Assembly: GCF_034424545.1 (NCBI RefSeq)
Contig: NZ_CP139970.1
Location: forward strand, 1,984,001-2,048,000
Source: Trinickia caryophylli
GTDB lineage: Bacteria; Pseudomonadota; Gammaproteobacteria; Burkholderiales; Burkholderiaceae
DNA: 64,000 nucleotides
Direction: 5' to 3'
This document shows, in pieces, positions 7,572 to 17,265 of the stretch. The position numbers were made by a program, and so were the translations under genes. The notes beneath the pieces were generated by a model. The model had not been told where the DNA came from. It was given only the letters and a program-made list of their open reading frames with translations, and searched no databases. Within the stretch, counting starts at the first letter, position 1. Each line of letters begins with the position of its first letter.

Positions 7572-9410
7572 ATGGATTCGCAGGCCAATTCTTTGATCAA
7601 CCCCGACGCCCGCATGGGGCTGGCGAGCGCGCAGCCCGGCGCTGCCGCCGGCGCCCTGACCGGTGCGGCGGGCGCAGGCGCAGGCGCCGCCGAACTGGGC
7701 GGCGGCTTCGCACAGCGATTCTCGTCGCTGTCGCAGATGCGCACGAATCCGCGCGCGCCGCTCATCATCGCGGTGGCCGTACTGATCGCCGTCGTGGCCG
7801 CCCTCGTTCTCTGGACGCGCTCGCCCGATTACCACGTTCTTTACAGCAGCCTGTCCGACCAGGACGGGGGCGCGATCACTGCTGCACTGCAGCAGGCGAA
7901 CGTGCCCTACAAGCTTTCCGAGAACGGAAGCGCCATTCTGGTGCCGGCCGATCAGGTGGCCGACGTGCGCCTGCGGCTCGCCTCCCAAGGCCTGCCGAAG
8001 AGCGGCTCCGTGGGCATGGAGCTGATGGACCGCGAAAAATTCGGCATCAGCCAGTTCGCCGAGCAGGTCAACTACCAGCGCGCCCTCGAAGGCGAACTCG
8101 AGCGGACGATCGAGTCGGTCTCCGTCGTGCGCAAGGCGCGCGTGCATCTGGCCATTCCGAAGCCCACCGTGTTCGTGCGCGACCGCGAAGCGCCTTCGGC
8201 GTCGGTGCTCGTCAATCTGTATCCAGGCCGCACGCTCGACGAAGGGCAGGTTTCGGCGATTACGCACATGGTCGCCTCGAGCGTGCCCCAATTGCCGTTC
8301 AAGAACGTCACCGTCGTGGATCAGGACGGCAACATGCTGACGCAGCCGTCCACCGGCAGCGGCCTCGACGCGACGCAGCTGAAGTACGTCCAGCAGGTCG
8401 AGCGCAACACGCAGCGCCGCATCGACGCGATCCTCGCCCCGCTCTTCGGCGCCGGCAACGCGCACTCGCAGGTGAGCGCGGACATCGATTTCTCGCAGCT
8501 CGAGCAGACGGCCGAGACGTACGGCCCGAACGGCAACCCGCAGCAGGCCGCGATCCGCAGCCAGCAGACCAGCTCGGCCACCGAAATGAACCAGGGCGGC
8601 GCCTCGGGCGTGCCGGGCGCGCTGTCGAACACGCCGCCGCAGCCGGCCTCGGCGCCGGTGGTGGCCGCGAGCGGCGCGAGCGCGAGCGGATCGGTCACGC
8701 CGGTGAGCGAGCGCAAGGACGCGACGACCAACTACGAGCTCGACAAGCACATTTCGCACGTCGAGCAGTCGATGGGCGGCATCAAGCGCCTTTCCGCAGC
8801 GGTGGTCATCAACTACAAGCGCGTGGTCGACGCCAAGGGCCACGCGACGATGCAGCCGCTCACGGCCGACGAGTACGCCAAGGTCACGCAGCTCGTGAAG
8901 GAAGCGATGGGCTACGACGAGAAGCGCGGCGACTCGGTCAACGTGGTCAACAGCACCTTCTCCGTCGAGGAAGATCCGCTCGCGAACCTGCCGTGGTGGC
9001 GCCAGCCGGCCATGATCGCCCTCGCGATCCAGGCGGCCAAGTGGATCGGCATCGGCATCGTCGCCCTCGTGATCTACCTGATGATGGTCAAGCCGGCGCT
9101 GCGCCGGGCTTTCCCGCCGCTGCCCGCGCCGGGCAGCGAAGGCGAAGCGGCTGCCGCGGGTGCGGGTGCCGGCGGCATCGACGGCCTGGGCTCGCCCGAC
9201 GAGCCGGTGCTCATCGACGGCGGCTCCGGCCCGACGCCGGTGGGCGGCACGGCGGGTAAGCTCGACGAAGGCATGGAAATCAATCTGCTCGCGTTCGAGA
9301 ACGAGAAGCAGAAATTCGAGCGGAACCTCGATTACGCGCGGACCATCGCGCGCAAGGATCCGAAGATCGTAGCAACCGTTGTGAAGAATTGGGTGTCCGA
9401 TGAGCGCTGA
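7572..9410 (+). CDS. fliF: Flagellar MS-ring protein FliF
   Basis: About 612 residues from ATG 7572, which has GGAGA nine bases upstream; the frame is open from 7482. An N-terminal membrane segment (LIIAVAVLIAVVAALVLW) precedes the ring-building motifs (YHVLYSSLSDQDGGAITAALQQANVPYKL, FGISQFAEQVNYQRALEGELERTI). A low-complexity Ser/Ala/Pro region sits in the periplasmic part. A second membrane segment and a C-terminal cytoplasmic tail (about 575-612) that binds FliG follow. The gene overlaps fliG by 11 bases and starts the fliFGHIJ unit. Confidence 0.96.
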   Translation: MDSQANSLINPDARMGLASAQPGAAAGALTGAAGAGAGAAELGGGFAQRFSSLSQMRTNPRAPLIIAVAVLIAVVAALVLWTRSPDYHVLYSSLSDQDGGAITAALQQANVPYKLSENGSAILVPADQVADVRLRLASQGLPKSGSVGMELMDREKFGISQFAEQVNYQRALEGELERTIESVSVVRKARVHLAIPKPTVFVRDREAPSASVLVNLYPGRTLDEGQVSAITHMVASSVPQLPFKNVTVVDQDGNMLTQPSTGSGLDATQLKYVQQVERNTQRRIDAILAPLFGAGNAHSQVSADIDFSQLEQTAETYGPNGNPQQAAIRSQQTSSATEMNQGGASGVPGALSNTPPQPASAPVVAASGASASGSVTPVSERKDATTNYELDKHISHVEQSMGGIKRLSAAVVINYKRVVDAKGHATMQPLTADEYAKVTQLVKEAMGYDEKRGDSVNVVNSTFSVEEDPLANLPWWRQPAMIALAIQAAKWIGIGIVALVIYLMMVKPALRRAFPPLPAPGSEGEAAAAGAGAGGIDGLGSPDEPVLIDGGSGPTPVGGTAGKLDEGMEINLLAFENEKQKFERNLDYARTIARKDPKIVATVVKNWVSDER

Positions 9411-10395
9411 AGGCGTAAACAAGAGCGCACTTTTGCTGATGTCGCTCGGCGAGGAAGAAGCTGCGCAGGTTTTCAAGTTCCTCGGCCCACGCGAGGTGCA
9501 GAAGATCGGCGCGGCCATGGCGTCGCTCAAGAACGTGACGCGCGAGCAGGTCGAAACCGTGCTGCAGGACTTCGTGAAGGAAGCCGAGCAGCATACGGCG
9601 ATGTCGCTCGACTCCGGCGACTACATCCGCTCGGTGCTCACGAAGGCGCTCGGCGAGGACAAGGCCGGCGTGCTCATCGACCGGATCCTGCAGGGCAGCG
9701 ACACGAGCGGCATCGAGGGGCTCAAGTGGATGGACTCGCCCGCGGTGGCCGAGCTCATCAAGAACGAGCACCCGCAGATCATCGCCACCATTCTCGTGCA
9801 TCTGGACCGCGACCAGGCTTGCGAAATCCTTTCGTGCTTCACGGACCGGCTGCGCAACGACGTGGTGCTGCGTATCGCGACGCTCGACGGTATCCAGCCG
9901 CAGGCGCTGCGCGAGCTCGACGACGTGCTGACGGGCCTGCTTTCGGGCAGCGACAACCTGAAGCGCAGCCCGATGGGCGGCATCCGCACGGCGGCCGAAA
10001 TCCTGAACTTCATGACGAGCGTGCACGAAGAAACGGTACTCGAGAACATCAAGCAGTACGACGCGGATCTGGCCCAGAAGATCATCGACCAGATGTTCGT
10101 CTTCGAAAACCTGCTCGATCTGGAAGATCGTGCGATCCAGCTCATCCTCAAGGAAGTGGAGTCGGAAGCGCTGATCATCTCGCTGAAGGGCGCTCAGCCC
10201 GCACTGCGGCAGAAGTTCCTTTCGAACATGTCGCAGCGCGCGGCCGAGCTGCTCGCCGAAGACCTCGATGCGCGCGGTCCCGTGCGCGTATCGGAAGTCG
10301 AGACGCAGCAGCGGCGCATCCTGCAGATCGTGCGCAACCTTGCCGAAAGCGGGCAGATCGTAATTGGCGGAAAGGCGGAAGATGCGTATGTCTGA
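9400..10395 (+). CDS. fliG: Flagellar motor switch protein FliG
   Basis: A 331-residue C-ring rotor protein, normal length. N-terminal segment: NKSALLLMSLGEEEAAQVFKFL, which binds FliF. The middle domain carries the EHPQ motif (IKNEHPQIIATILVHL), which contacts FliM. The C-terminal torque domain contains FVFENLLDLEDRAIQLILKEV, the charged helix facing the stator, with D/E/R residues present. It starts inside the end of fliF and ends inside the start of fliH, so it is translationally coupled to both. Confidence 0.97.
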   Translation: MSAEGVNKSALLLMSLGEEEAAQVFKFLGPREVQKIGAAMASLKNVTREQVETVLQDFVKEAEQHTAMSLDSGDYIRSVLTKALGEDKAGVLIDRILQGSDTSGIEGLKWMDSPAVAELIKNEHPQIIATILVHLDRDQACEILSCFTDRLRNDVVLRIATLDGIQPQALRELDDVLTGLLSGSDNLKRSPMGGIRTAAEILNFMTSVHEETVLENIKQYDADLAQKIIDQMFVFENLLDLEDRAIQLILKEVESEALIISLKGAQPALRQKFLSNMSQRAAELLAEDLDARGPVRVSEVETQQRRILQIVRNLAESGQIVIGGKAEDAYV

Positions 10396-11056
10396 CTCTG
10401 GGCGTCCGGACAAGGGGCAGCTCTCGGCGTACCAGCGCTGGGAGATGGCCTCGTTCGATCCGCCGCCGCCCCCCGATCCCGTCGAGGAAAACCGGCTCGC
10501 CGTCGAGCTCCAGCGCCTGCGCGAGGAAGCGCACACGCAAGGGCTCGCCTCGGGTCACGTTGCCGGGCAGGCGCTCGGCTATCAGGCCGGCTTCGAGCAG
10601 GGCCACGCCCAAGGCTTCGAAAAGGGCCGCCAGGAAGCGCTCGCCGAAGCCGCACGGCTCGCCGCGCTCGCCGAAAGCCTCAAGTCGGCGATCGACGGCG
10701 TGCAAAGCGAACTCTCCGAGACGCTCGTCGCACTCGCCCTCGACATCGCCCAGCAGGTCGTGCGCCAGCACATCGCACACGACCCCGCCGCGCTCGTCGC
10801 CTGCGCGCGCGAGGTGCTCGCCGCCGAGCCGGCGCTCACCGGCGCGCCGCAGCTCGTCGTCCACCCGGCCGACCTGCCCGTGGTCGAGGCCTACTTGAAG
10901 GATGAACTCGAAGCGCTCGGCTGGAGCGTGCGCACCGACCCGGCGATGGAGCGCGGCGGCTGCCATGCGCTGGCCGCGAGCGGCGAGATCGACGCGAGCA
11001 TCGGCACGCGCTGGGAGCGCGTGGCGGCCGCCGTCGGCAAGGTGAGCAAATGGTGA
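10388..11056 (+). CDS. fliH: Flagellar export ATPase regulator FliH
   Basis: About 222 residues from ATG 10388 (SDSGRPDKG), overlapping the fliG stop; ATG 10382 and the frame opening at 10364 are alternatives. FliH is the stator-like inhibitor and docking protein of the FliI ATPase. Visible features are an N-terminal aromatic/proline segment ([16 protein letters not shown]), a G-rich repeat region typical of FliH ([27 protein letters not shown], GxxxG spacing), and a C-terminal domain ([18 protein letters not shown], then [21 protein letters not shown]). It overlaps fliI by 7 bases. Confidence 0.93.
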   Translation: MSDSGRPDKGQLSAYQRWEMASFDPPPPPDPVEENRLAVELQRLREEAHTQGLASGHVAGQALGYQAGFEQGHAQGFEKGRQEALAEAARLAALAESLKSAIDGVQSELSETLVALALDIAQQVVRQHIAHDPAALVACAREVLAAEPALTGAPQLVVHPADLPVVEAYLKDELEALGWSVRTDPAMERGGCHALAASGEIDASIGTRWERVAAAVGKVSKW

Positions 11057-12681
11057 TCGAACGCACGGCCGATGCATTGCGCGCGAGCGGCATGTCCCCG
11101 CTCGAAGTCGAACTCGCGCTCGCGTCGTTCGGCCCCGAGGGGGTCGAGGCGATCGAAGCCGCCCAGGCGGCGGAACAGACCGCGCACGGCACCGAGCCCG
11201 CCCAGCATCCGGCGCGCGAACCCGGCGGCAGCCCGACGATGCGCACGCGCCAGGCGATCGTCGCCCCGTCGCTGCGCATGCCGCTGCACGCGCCCGACCC
11301 CGCGCTCGCCGCCAACCCGCACCTCGCGGCCTGGCGCGCCCGCCTGAACGACATCGGCCGGCGCAATACGCTCGCCCGCCCGCTCTCTTCGTGCGGCCGG
11401 CTGACCCGCGCCGCCGGCCTCGTGCTCGAAGCGGTGGGTCTGCGCCTCGCCGTGGGCGCCGAGTGCATGATCGAGCTTCCCCCCGGCAGCACGCTGCCGA
11501 TGGCCGAAGCCGAAGTCGTCGGCTTTGCGGCCGACAAACTTTTTCTGATGCCGACGACCGAATTCGCCGGCCTCCTGCCCGGTGCGCGCGTCTATCCGCG
11601 CGAAAGCGCGCCGATCGCCGACCCGCTCGCGGGCGCCAAGCGCCTGCCGGTGGGCTGGGGCATGCTCGGGCGCGTCGTGGATGCCTCGGGCCGCCCGCTC
11701 GACGGCCTCGGCGAACTCGACACGGGCGCCGATGCGCCGCTCTCCGCACCGTCGATCAACCCGCTGCAGCGCGAGCCGATTCACAAAGTGCTCGATGTGG
11801 GCGTCCGTGCCATCAACGGCCTGCTGACGGTCGGGCGCGGCCAGCGCATGGGCCTCTTCGCGGGCTCGGGCGTCGGTAAATCGGTGCTGCTCGGCCAGAT
11901 GGCGCGCTACACGAGCGCCGAAGTGATCGTGATCGGCCTGATCGGCGAGCGCGGCCGCGAAGTGAAGGAATTCATCGAGCAGATCCTCGGCGAGGACGGG
12001 CTCGCGCGCTCGGTGGTCGTGGCCGCGCCGGCCGACGTCTCGCCGCTGTTGCGGATGCAGGGCGCCGCCTACGCCACGTCGCTCGCCGAGTATTTCCGCG
12101 ACCAGGGCAAGCACGTGCTGCTGCTCATGGATTCGCTGACCCGCTATGCGATGGCGCAGCGCGAAATCGCGCTGGCGATCGGCGAGCCGCCCGCGACGAA
12201 GGGCTACCCGCCCTCGGTCTTCGCCAAGCTGCCCGCGCTCGTGGAGCGCACCGGCAACGGCCCCGAAGGCGGCGGATCGATCACGGCGTTCTATACCGTG
12301 CTCACCGAAGGCGACGATCAGCAGGACCCGATCGCCGACGCCGCCCGCGCGATTCTCGACGGCCACATCGTGCTGTCCCGCTCGCTCGCCGAGGCGGGGC
12401 ACTACCCGGCCATCGACATCGAGGCCTCGATTTCACGGGCGATGACGGCACTGATCGACGAAACGCATCTGGACTGCGTGCGCAATTTCAAGCAGATGCT
12501 CTCGCGCTACCAGCGCAACCGGGACCTCATCAACGTCGGGGCCTATGCGAGCGGGCGCGATGCGATGCTCGACCGCGCGATCGCGCTCTACCCGCGCATG
12601 GAAGCGTTTTTGCAGCAGGGTTTTCGCGAATGCGCGCCGTTCGATTCAAGCCTCACGATGTTGGGTGCGTTGTTCGAGTAA
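11050..12681 (+). CDS. fliI: Flagellum-specific ATPase FliI
   Basis: A 543-residue F1-beta-like ATPase of the export apparatus. The Walker A is AGSGVGKS (about 271-278). The Walker B region is [50 protein letters not shown] is the conserved catalytic-domain stretch. Compared with enterobacterial FliI (about 457 residues) it has some 80 extra N-terminal residues, an Ala/Glu/Pro-rich stretch before [14 protein letters not shown] later ATG at 11242 could shorten it, but the upstream frame keeps good coding character. It sits between fliH and fliJ, its two binding partners. Confidence 0.96.
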   Translation: MVIERTADALRASGMSPLEVELALASFGPEGVEAIEAAQAAEQTAHGTEPAQHPAREPGGSPTMRTRQAIVAPSLRMPLHAPDPALAANPHLAAWRARLNDIGRRNTLARPLSSCGRLTRAAGLVLEAVGLRLAVGAECMIELPPGSTLPMAEAEVVGFAADKLFLMPTTEFAGLLPGARVYPRESAPIADPLAGAKRLPVGWGMLGRVVDASGRPLDGLGELDTGADAPLSAPSINPLQREPIHKVLDVGVRAINGLLTVGRGQRMGLFAGSGVGKSVLLGQMARYTSAEVIVIGLIGERGREVKEFIEQILGEDGLARSVVVAAPADVSPLLRMQGAAYATSLAEYFRDQGKHVLLLMDSLTRYAMAQREIALAIGEPPATKGYPPSVFAKLPALVERTGNGPEGGGSITAFYTVLTEGDDQQDPIADAARAILDGHIVLSRSLAEAGHYPAIDIEASISRAMTALIDETHLDCVRNFKQMLSRYQRNRDLINVGAYASGRDAMLDRAIALYPRMEAFLQQGFRECAPFDSSLTMLGALFE

Positions 12682-12696
12682 CGAAGGAGTCAGAGG

Positions 12697-13149
12697 ATGG
12701 CGAAGCATTTTCCGATCAAGACGCTCATCGACCTCGCACAGGGCGATCTCGATGCCGCGGCCAAGCAGCTCGGGCGCGCGCAGCGGGAGCGTGCCGACCT
12801 CGAGGCGCAGCTCGCCGCCCTGATTCGCTACCGCGACGAATACCACGCCAGCTTCTCGGCCTCGGCGCAGGCCGGCATGCCGGCGGGCAACTGGCGCAAT
12901 TTCCAGGCGTTCATCGACACGCTCGATGCCGCGATCGACCAGCAGCGGCGCCTGCTCACGATGGCGACCTCGCGTGTCGAAGCCGCCAAGCCCGAATGGG
13001 TGCGGCAAAAGCAGAAGCTCGGCTCGTACGAAGTGCTGCAGGCGCGCGGCGACGCCGCGCAAGCGCGGGTGGCCGCGCGGCAAGAACAGCGTGACGCCGA
13101 CGAGCACGCCGCCAAGGTGCTGCGTATGCGGCGCAGCGATCTGAACTGA
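12697..13149 (+). CDS. fliJ: Flagellar export protein FliJ
   Basis: A 150-residue coiled-coil protein that fits inside the FliI ring and helps couple export to the proton gradient. It is rich in Lys/Arg/Glu/Gln heptads (DLDAAAKQLGRAQRERADLEAQLAALIRYRDEY). FliJ is usually 140-155 residues. AAGGAG lies 9 bases before the start. It ends the fliFGHIJ unit; an inverted repeat follows in the gap before fliK. Confidence 0.92.
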   Translation: MAKHFPIKTLIDLAQGDLDAAAKQLGRAQRERADLEAQLAALIRYRDEYHASFSASAQAGMPAGNWRNFQAFIDTLDAAIDQQRRLLTMATSRVEAAKPEWVRQKQKLGSYEVLQARGDAAQARVAARQEQRDADEHAAKVLRMRRSDLN

Positions 13150-13163
13150 CCGATTGACCAATG

Positions 13164-13183
13164 GCCGGCCCACGTGGGCCGGC
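13164..13183. repeat. Perfect 20-base palindrome between fliJ and fliK
   Basis: GCCGGCCC-ACGT-GGGCCGGC is a perfect inverted repeat 15 bases after the fliJ stop. There is no T tract, so it may be an attenuating or mRNA-stabilising hairpin rather than a strong intrinsic terminator. Confidence 0.5.
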
Positions 13184-13260
13184 TCGAACCGACCAGATAC
13201 ATTCAATTGAGACGATGCGTCGCCAGCCAATGACTGACGCACGACATTAAGGGGTAATTC

Positions 13261-14775
13261 ATGTCGCTCTCCTCCTTCCTCGATCCGCTCTCGGGCGCGA
13301 CCTCCTCCGGCAGCGCGGCGGGCGCGAGCCGCCAGGCTGCGGCGCGCAGCGCGCAGGCCGTCGTGCCGTTCGCGCAGACGCTGCAGCAAAGCATCGACGC
13401 GCAGCAGCCGGCAGCGCCTGCGCCGTCCTCGAACGATGCGGCCGCCGCGCAGGCGAGCCGCCCGCAAAGCGACAGCCAGACCGACTCGGCCTCGCAGGCC
13501 AACTCGGGCCGCGACGACACGTCGACCGATTCGACGGCAAACGCAACGGCAAACCCGCGCGCTGACGCCAACGACGGCACCCAGGCGCCGCAAAAGACGG
13601 GCAACGGCAAGCGTTCCGATTCGGCCTCGAACGATTCGCAAGCGAACGGCTCGCAAGACGCGAACGCCGCAGGCGCGGCGGAGCAGGCAGCGGCCGCGGC
13701 CGCCGCGGCTGCTCAGGCGCAGGCCCAGGCGAACGATGCGCAGCAAGACAACGCCCAGACGGACGGCACCGGCACGACCACGGCCGACGGCGATCCCGCA
13801 CTGGCCGGCGTCACGGCCACGGGCGGTGCCAAGACGGCGAGCGCCCATCCGAAGTCGGTGCGCGCCGCACTCGACGCCGCGCTTGCCGCCCAGATGAACA
13901 CGGCAGGTGTCGTGGCGACAGGTGTAAGCGCCGCACCGGCAGCGGGCGGCATGACCGCGCTCGGCAACAGCGGCAACATGGCGGGCAACGGCACGGGCCC
14001 CTCGCCGCTCGCCTCGAAAGGCATCGGCTCGCTGCTGGACGAAGGCAAGCGCGGCCCTGCGCTCGGGAACTCGGCGGCCGACATGGCCAAGACGATGCAA
14101 GGCACCGCCGCGCAAGACGGCAACGCCGCCGCGGCCCAGGCGCTCGCCCAGGGCGCGGGCAATGCCGATGGGGCAGCGAGCTTTGCCGCGCTGAAAGATA
14201 CGGCCGAAGCGGCGCGTGCCGCGCTCGCCGCCACCCAGGCCACACAAGCCTCGCAAGCCGCTCAAGCCTCGCAGGCCGCGAACGCCGCCAACGCGGCGGC
14301 CGCGACGAATGCGGCAAGCGCCGCAGCCACGCTGACGCCACAGGTCGGTACACCGGACTGGGACGACGCGCTGAGCCAGAAGGTCGTCTTCCTCTCGAAC
14401 GCGCACCAGCAAAGTGCCGAGCTCACGCTGAACCCACCGGACCTGGGCCCGCTGCAAGTCGTCCTGAAGGTGGCCGACAATCACGCGCACGCGCTTTTCG
14501 TCTCGCAGCACCCGCAAGTGCGCGAGGCCGTGGAAGCCGCGCTGCCCAAACTGCGCGACGCGCTCGAAGCCGGCGGCCTCGGGCTCGGCAGCGCGAGCGT
14601 GAGCGACGGTTTCGCCCGTCAGGCGGGCCAGCAGGACGGCCAGCAAGGCGGTAATGGCAACGGCCGCGGCGGTCGGGGCGACCGATATGCCGGAGGCGGC
14701 GATGGCGACACCGTCATGACGTCCACCGGCATATCGAGCCGGCGCACGGTCGGCCTCGTCGACACCTTCGCCTGA
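13261..14775 (+). CDS. fliK: Flagellar hook-length control protein FliK
   Basis: A 504-residue exported molecular ruler and substrate-switch protein. The first 370 residues are low-complexity Ala/Gln/Asn/Thr/Ser sequence, as expected for the flexible ruler. The C-terminal Flg_hook domain has the family signature SAELTLNPPDLGPLQVVLKV, then HALFVSQHPQVREAVEAALPKLRDALEAGGLGLGSASV. A second FliK-like gene lies at 4352-5884; this one has the canonical motif and the canonical place after fliJ, so it is the likely hook ruler. ATG 13261 is preceded by TAAGGGG. Confidence 0.95.
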   Translation: MSLSSFLDPLSGATSSGSAAGASRQAAARSAQAVVPFAQTLQQSIDAQQPAAPAPSSNDAAAAQASRPQSDSQTDSASQANSGRDDTSTDSTANATANPRADANDGTQAPQKTGNGKRSDSASNDSQANGSQDANAAGAAEQAAAAAAAAAQAQAQANDAQQDNAQTDGTGTTTADGDPALAGVTATGGAKTASAHPKSVRAALDAALAAQMNTAGVVATGVSAAPAAGGMTALGNSGNMAGNGTGPSPLASKGIGSLLDEGKRGPALGNSAADMAKTMQGTAAQDGNAAAAQALAQGAGNADGAASFAALKDTAEAARAALAATQATQASQAAQASQAANAANAAAATNAASAAATLTPQVGTPDWDDALSQKVVFLSNAHQQSAELTLNPPDLGPLQVVLKVADNHAHALFVSQHPQVREAVEAALPKLRDALEAGGLGLGSASVSDGFARQAGQQDGQQGGNGNGRGGRGDRYAGGGDGDTVMTSTGISSRRTVGLVDTFA

Positions 14776-15191
14776 TCGGCGCCGCCGGCCGCACGGGTGA
14801 CCCGGTAGCGCAGGCCGGCTCGGCGAACTCGGCGGGCGGACAGGGTTCATCGCCTTGTCCGGCCGATCGATTGTCGGCGGGGGCGGACTTGATCGACCCA
14901 TCCGCCGGTTCAACCTGCGGGCGGCTTGCCACTTACCTGCCCCGGTCTGCCCGCTCCCGCCCTCTTCGGCCGACTTTTGCTACTTTTTACGGCAGCCTGG
15001 CCCGCACGCGCGTTCGCGACGCGGGCTCCGGCCGGGACAGGCTCGAACCTTGCTCGACCGTTCGCTGCCGGGCAATGAAACGACGTGCTGCAAACGCACG
15101 AGATGGCATCGAATCTCCCTTCTTTTCGGCTTATCGCAACGGCCTGCTTTAGCCAACAATCCATCCTACCGCTCACACGCAACGCATTGCC
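14776..15191 (+). other. Gene-free region between fliK and fliL
   Basis: 416 bases with no credible gene. It should contain the promoter of the fliLMNOPQR unit, but no sigma-28-like pair (TAAA-N15-GCCG) was found, fitting a class II operon driven by another activator. Short T-rich patches occur around 14975-14990. No strong terminator hairpin with a T tract was seen. Confidence 0.4.
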
Positions 15192-15686
15192 ATGGCAACC
15201 ACGACCGCAACCCAGCAGCCTGTCGCCACGCCGCCCAAGTCGGCGAAACTGAAACGCATCCTGCTGATCGTTTTGATCGCCCTCGTCGCTGCCGGCGCAG
15301 CGGCCGGCGGCACTTACTTTTTCCTCGCGAAGCACGGCCCCTCGAAGCCGGTGGCCCCTCCGCCGCCTCCGCCGCCGGTGTTCTTCGCGCTGGAGCCGAT
15401 GACCGTGAACCTGCTGTCCGACGACGGTCAGCACTATCTGCGCGTCGGCCTCACGCTGAAAATCGCGGACGAGAAGATGCAGGCGCGCCTGACCGAGCAC
15501 ATGCCCGAGCTGCGCAGCCGCATCCTGCTCGACCTGTCGAACAAACACCCTGAAGACCTCTCGACTCTCGACGGCAAGCGCGCGCTCGCCGACGAGCTGA
15601 AGAAGCTGATCGAGGAGCCGACCGATCACGGCGCACCGCCGATCGAGGTCAAGGACGTGCTGTTCACGGAATTCGTGGTCCAGTAA
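15192..15686 (+). CDS. fliL: Flagellar basal-body-associated protein FliL
   Basis: A 164-residue single-pass inner-membrane protein that surrounds or supports the stator. It has a short cytosolic start, one membrane segment (LLIVLIALVAAGAAAGGTYFFL, about 24-45), a Pro-rich linker (VAPPPPPPPV), then the periplasmic FliL domain (FALEPMTVNLLSDDGQHYLRVGLTL, PELRSRILLDLSNKHPEDL). First gene of the fliLMNOPQR series. Confidence 0.95.
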   Translation: MATTTATQQPVATPPKSAKLKRILLIVLIALVAAGAAAGGTYFFLAKHGPSKPVAPPPPPPPVFFALEPMTVNLLSDDGQHYLRVGLTLKIADEKMQARLTEHMPELRSRILLDLSNKHPEDLSTLDGKRALADELKKLIEEPTDHGAPPIEVKDVLFTEFVVQ

Positions 15687-15788
15687 TCAACGCGGCCTCC
15701 CGGGGCGCCGCCGCAAGGCGCGCCGCCAGGGGCCACCCGAGCAACCTGAGCCGAAACTCACCAACTGCAACAAGGGACGAGGAAAGGA

Positions 15789-16790
15789 ATGGGCCACGAA
15801 GAGTTCATGTCCCAAGAGGAAGTCGATGCACTCCTCAAGGGCGTAACCGGCGAATCCGATGCGAACGCCGAAAACGGCGAGAGGGCGAGCGTTCGCCCCT
15901 ACAACATCGCCACCCAGGAACGCATCGTGCGCGGCCGGATGCCCGGCCTCGAAATCATCAACGAGCGTTTCGCGCGCTTCATGCGCATTGGCATCTTCAA
16001 CTTCATGCGGCGCACGGCGGAGATCTCGGTCGGGCCCGTGAAAGTGCAGAAGTACAGCGAGTTCACCCGGAATCTGCCGATTCCGACGAACCTGAACCTC
16101 GTGCACATCAAGCCGCTGCGCGGCACGTCGCTGTTCGTGTTCGATCCGAACCTCGTCTTTTTCGTCGTCGACAACCTGTTCGGCGGCGACGGGCGTTTCC
16201 ATACGCGCGTCGAGGGCCGCGAGTTCACGCCGACCGAGCAGCGCATCATCGGCAAACTGCTCAACCTCGTGTTCGAGCATTACACGACGGCCTGGAAGAG
16301 CGTGCGTCCGCTGCAGTTCGAGTTCATGCGCTCGGAAATGCACACGCAGTTCGCCAACGTTGCAACGCCGAACGAAATCGTCATCGTCACCCAGTTCTCG
16401 ATCGAGTTCGGGGCGACGGGCGGCACGCTGCACATCTGCATGCCCTACTCGATGATCGAGCCGATCCGCGACGTGCTTTCGTCGCCGATCCAGGGCGAGG
16501 CGCTCGAAGTCGACCGCCGCTGGGTGCGCGTGCTGTCCCAGCAGGTGCAGTCGGCCGAGGTCGTCCTGACGGCCGATCTCGCGGAGATCCCGATCACGTT
16601 CGAGGACATCCTCAACATGCGCGCGGGCGACGTGCTGCCGGTCAACATTCCCGAACAGGTCGTCGCCAAGGTGGACGGCGTACCCGTGATGGAATGCGGC
16701 TACGGAATTTTCAATGGTCAATACGCGCTGCGTGTGCATAAGATGATTAGCGCGGCCGACAACACTGTGAAGGAAGGTGGATATGAGTGA
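15789..16790 (+). CDS. fliM: Flagellar motor switch protein FliM
   Basis: A 333-residue C-ring protein that receives CheY-P. The N-terminus has the CheY-binding EFMSQEEVDALLKG (a LSQxEIDALL variant). The middle domain contains the FliG-contacting GGDGRF loop (VDNLFGGDGRF). The C-terminal SpoA domain ends with MECGYGIFNGQYALRVHKMI. AAGGAAAGG lies just upstream. It overlaps the fliN start by 8 bases. Confidence 0.97.
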   Translation: MGHEEFMSQEEVDALLKGVTGESDANAENGERASVRPYNIATQERIVRGRMPGLEIINERFARFMRIGIFNFMRRTAEISVGPVKVQKYSEFTRNLPIPTNLNLVHIKPLRGTSLFVFDPNLVFFVVDNLFGGDGRFHTRVEGREFTPTEQRIIGKLLNLVFEHYTTAWKSVRPLQFEFMRSEMHTQFANVATPNEIVIVTQFSIEFGATGGTLHICMPYSMIEPIRDVLSSPIQGEALEVDRRWVRVLSQQVQSAEVVLTADLAEIPITFEDILNMRAGDVLPVNIPEQVVAKVDGVPVMECGYGIFNGQYALRVHKMISAADNTVKEGGYE

Positions 16791-17265
16791 CCTCAACGCG
16801 ACGCCGGGCGACGGCGCACGGGAAGTCGAAGCGCAAATGGCTGCGGCGGCCGCTGCGGCCGCCGCAGCCAAGGGCCCGGCCGATGACGAGACGAGCCTCG
16901 ACGACTGGGCCTCCGCCCTCGCCGAGCAGAATTCGAATCCGACGCCTTCGGCCGCCGCCGGTGTATTCCAGCCGCTCTCGAAGGTCGAGCCGACCACCAC
17001 GCGCAACGACATCGACATGATTCTGGACATCCCCGTCCAGATGACGGTGGAGCTCGGGCGCACGAAGATCGCGATCCGCAACCTGCTGCAACTCGCACAG
17101 GGTTCGGTGGTCGAACTCGACGGCCTCGCCGGCGAGCCGATGGACGTGCTCGTGAACGGCTGCCTCATCGCCCAGGGCGAGGTCGTGGTCGTCAACGACA
17201 AGTTCGGTATCCGCTTGACCGACATCATCACGCCGGCCGAGCGCATTCGGAAGCTCAATCGATGA
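16783..17265 (+). CDS. fliN: Flagellar motor switch protein FliN
   Basis: About 160 residues from ATG 16783, with AAGGAAGG upstream; a GTG at 16777 is possible. The N-terminal 75 residues are an Ala-rich extension. The C-terminal SpoA domain is canonical: DIPVQMTVELGRTKIAIRNLLQLAQGSVVELD, GEPMDVLVNGCLIAQGEVVVVNDKFGIRLTDI. It forms the base of the C ring with FliM. It overlaps fliM at the start and fliO at the end (ATGA, 17262-17265). Confidence 0.96.
   Translation: MSDLNATPGDGAREVEAQMAAAAAAAAAAKGPADDETSLDDWASALAEQNSNPTPSAAAGVFQPLSKVEPTTTRNDIDMILDIPVQMTVELGRTKIAIRNLLQLAQGSVVELDGLAGEPMDVLVNGCLIAQGEVVVVNDKFGIRLTDIITPAERIRKLNR

Noticed and set aside
7452..9530. 692-codon minus-strand open frame opposite fliF
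   Set aside because: Shadow of fliF: His/Arg/Asp-rich with no domain pattern.
13690..14320. Repetitive GC-rich tract that might be a tandem repeat element
   Set aside because: It is simply the Ala/Gln-rich low-complexity coding part of FliK; units are irregular.
12646..14913. 755-codon minus-strand open frame opposite fliJ and fliK
   Set aside because: Arises from the GC-rich, Ala-coding low-complexity region of fliK; no family pattern.
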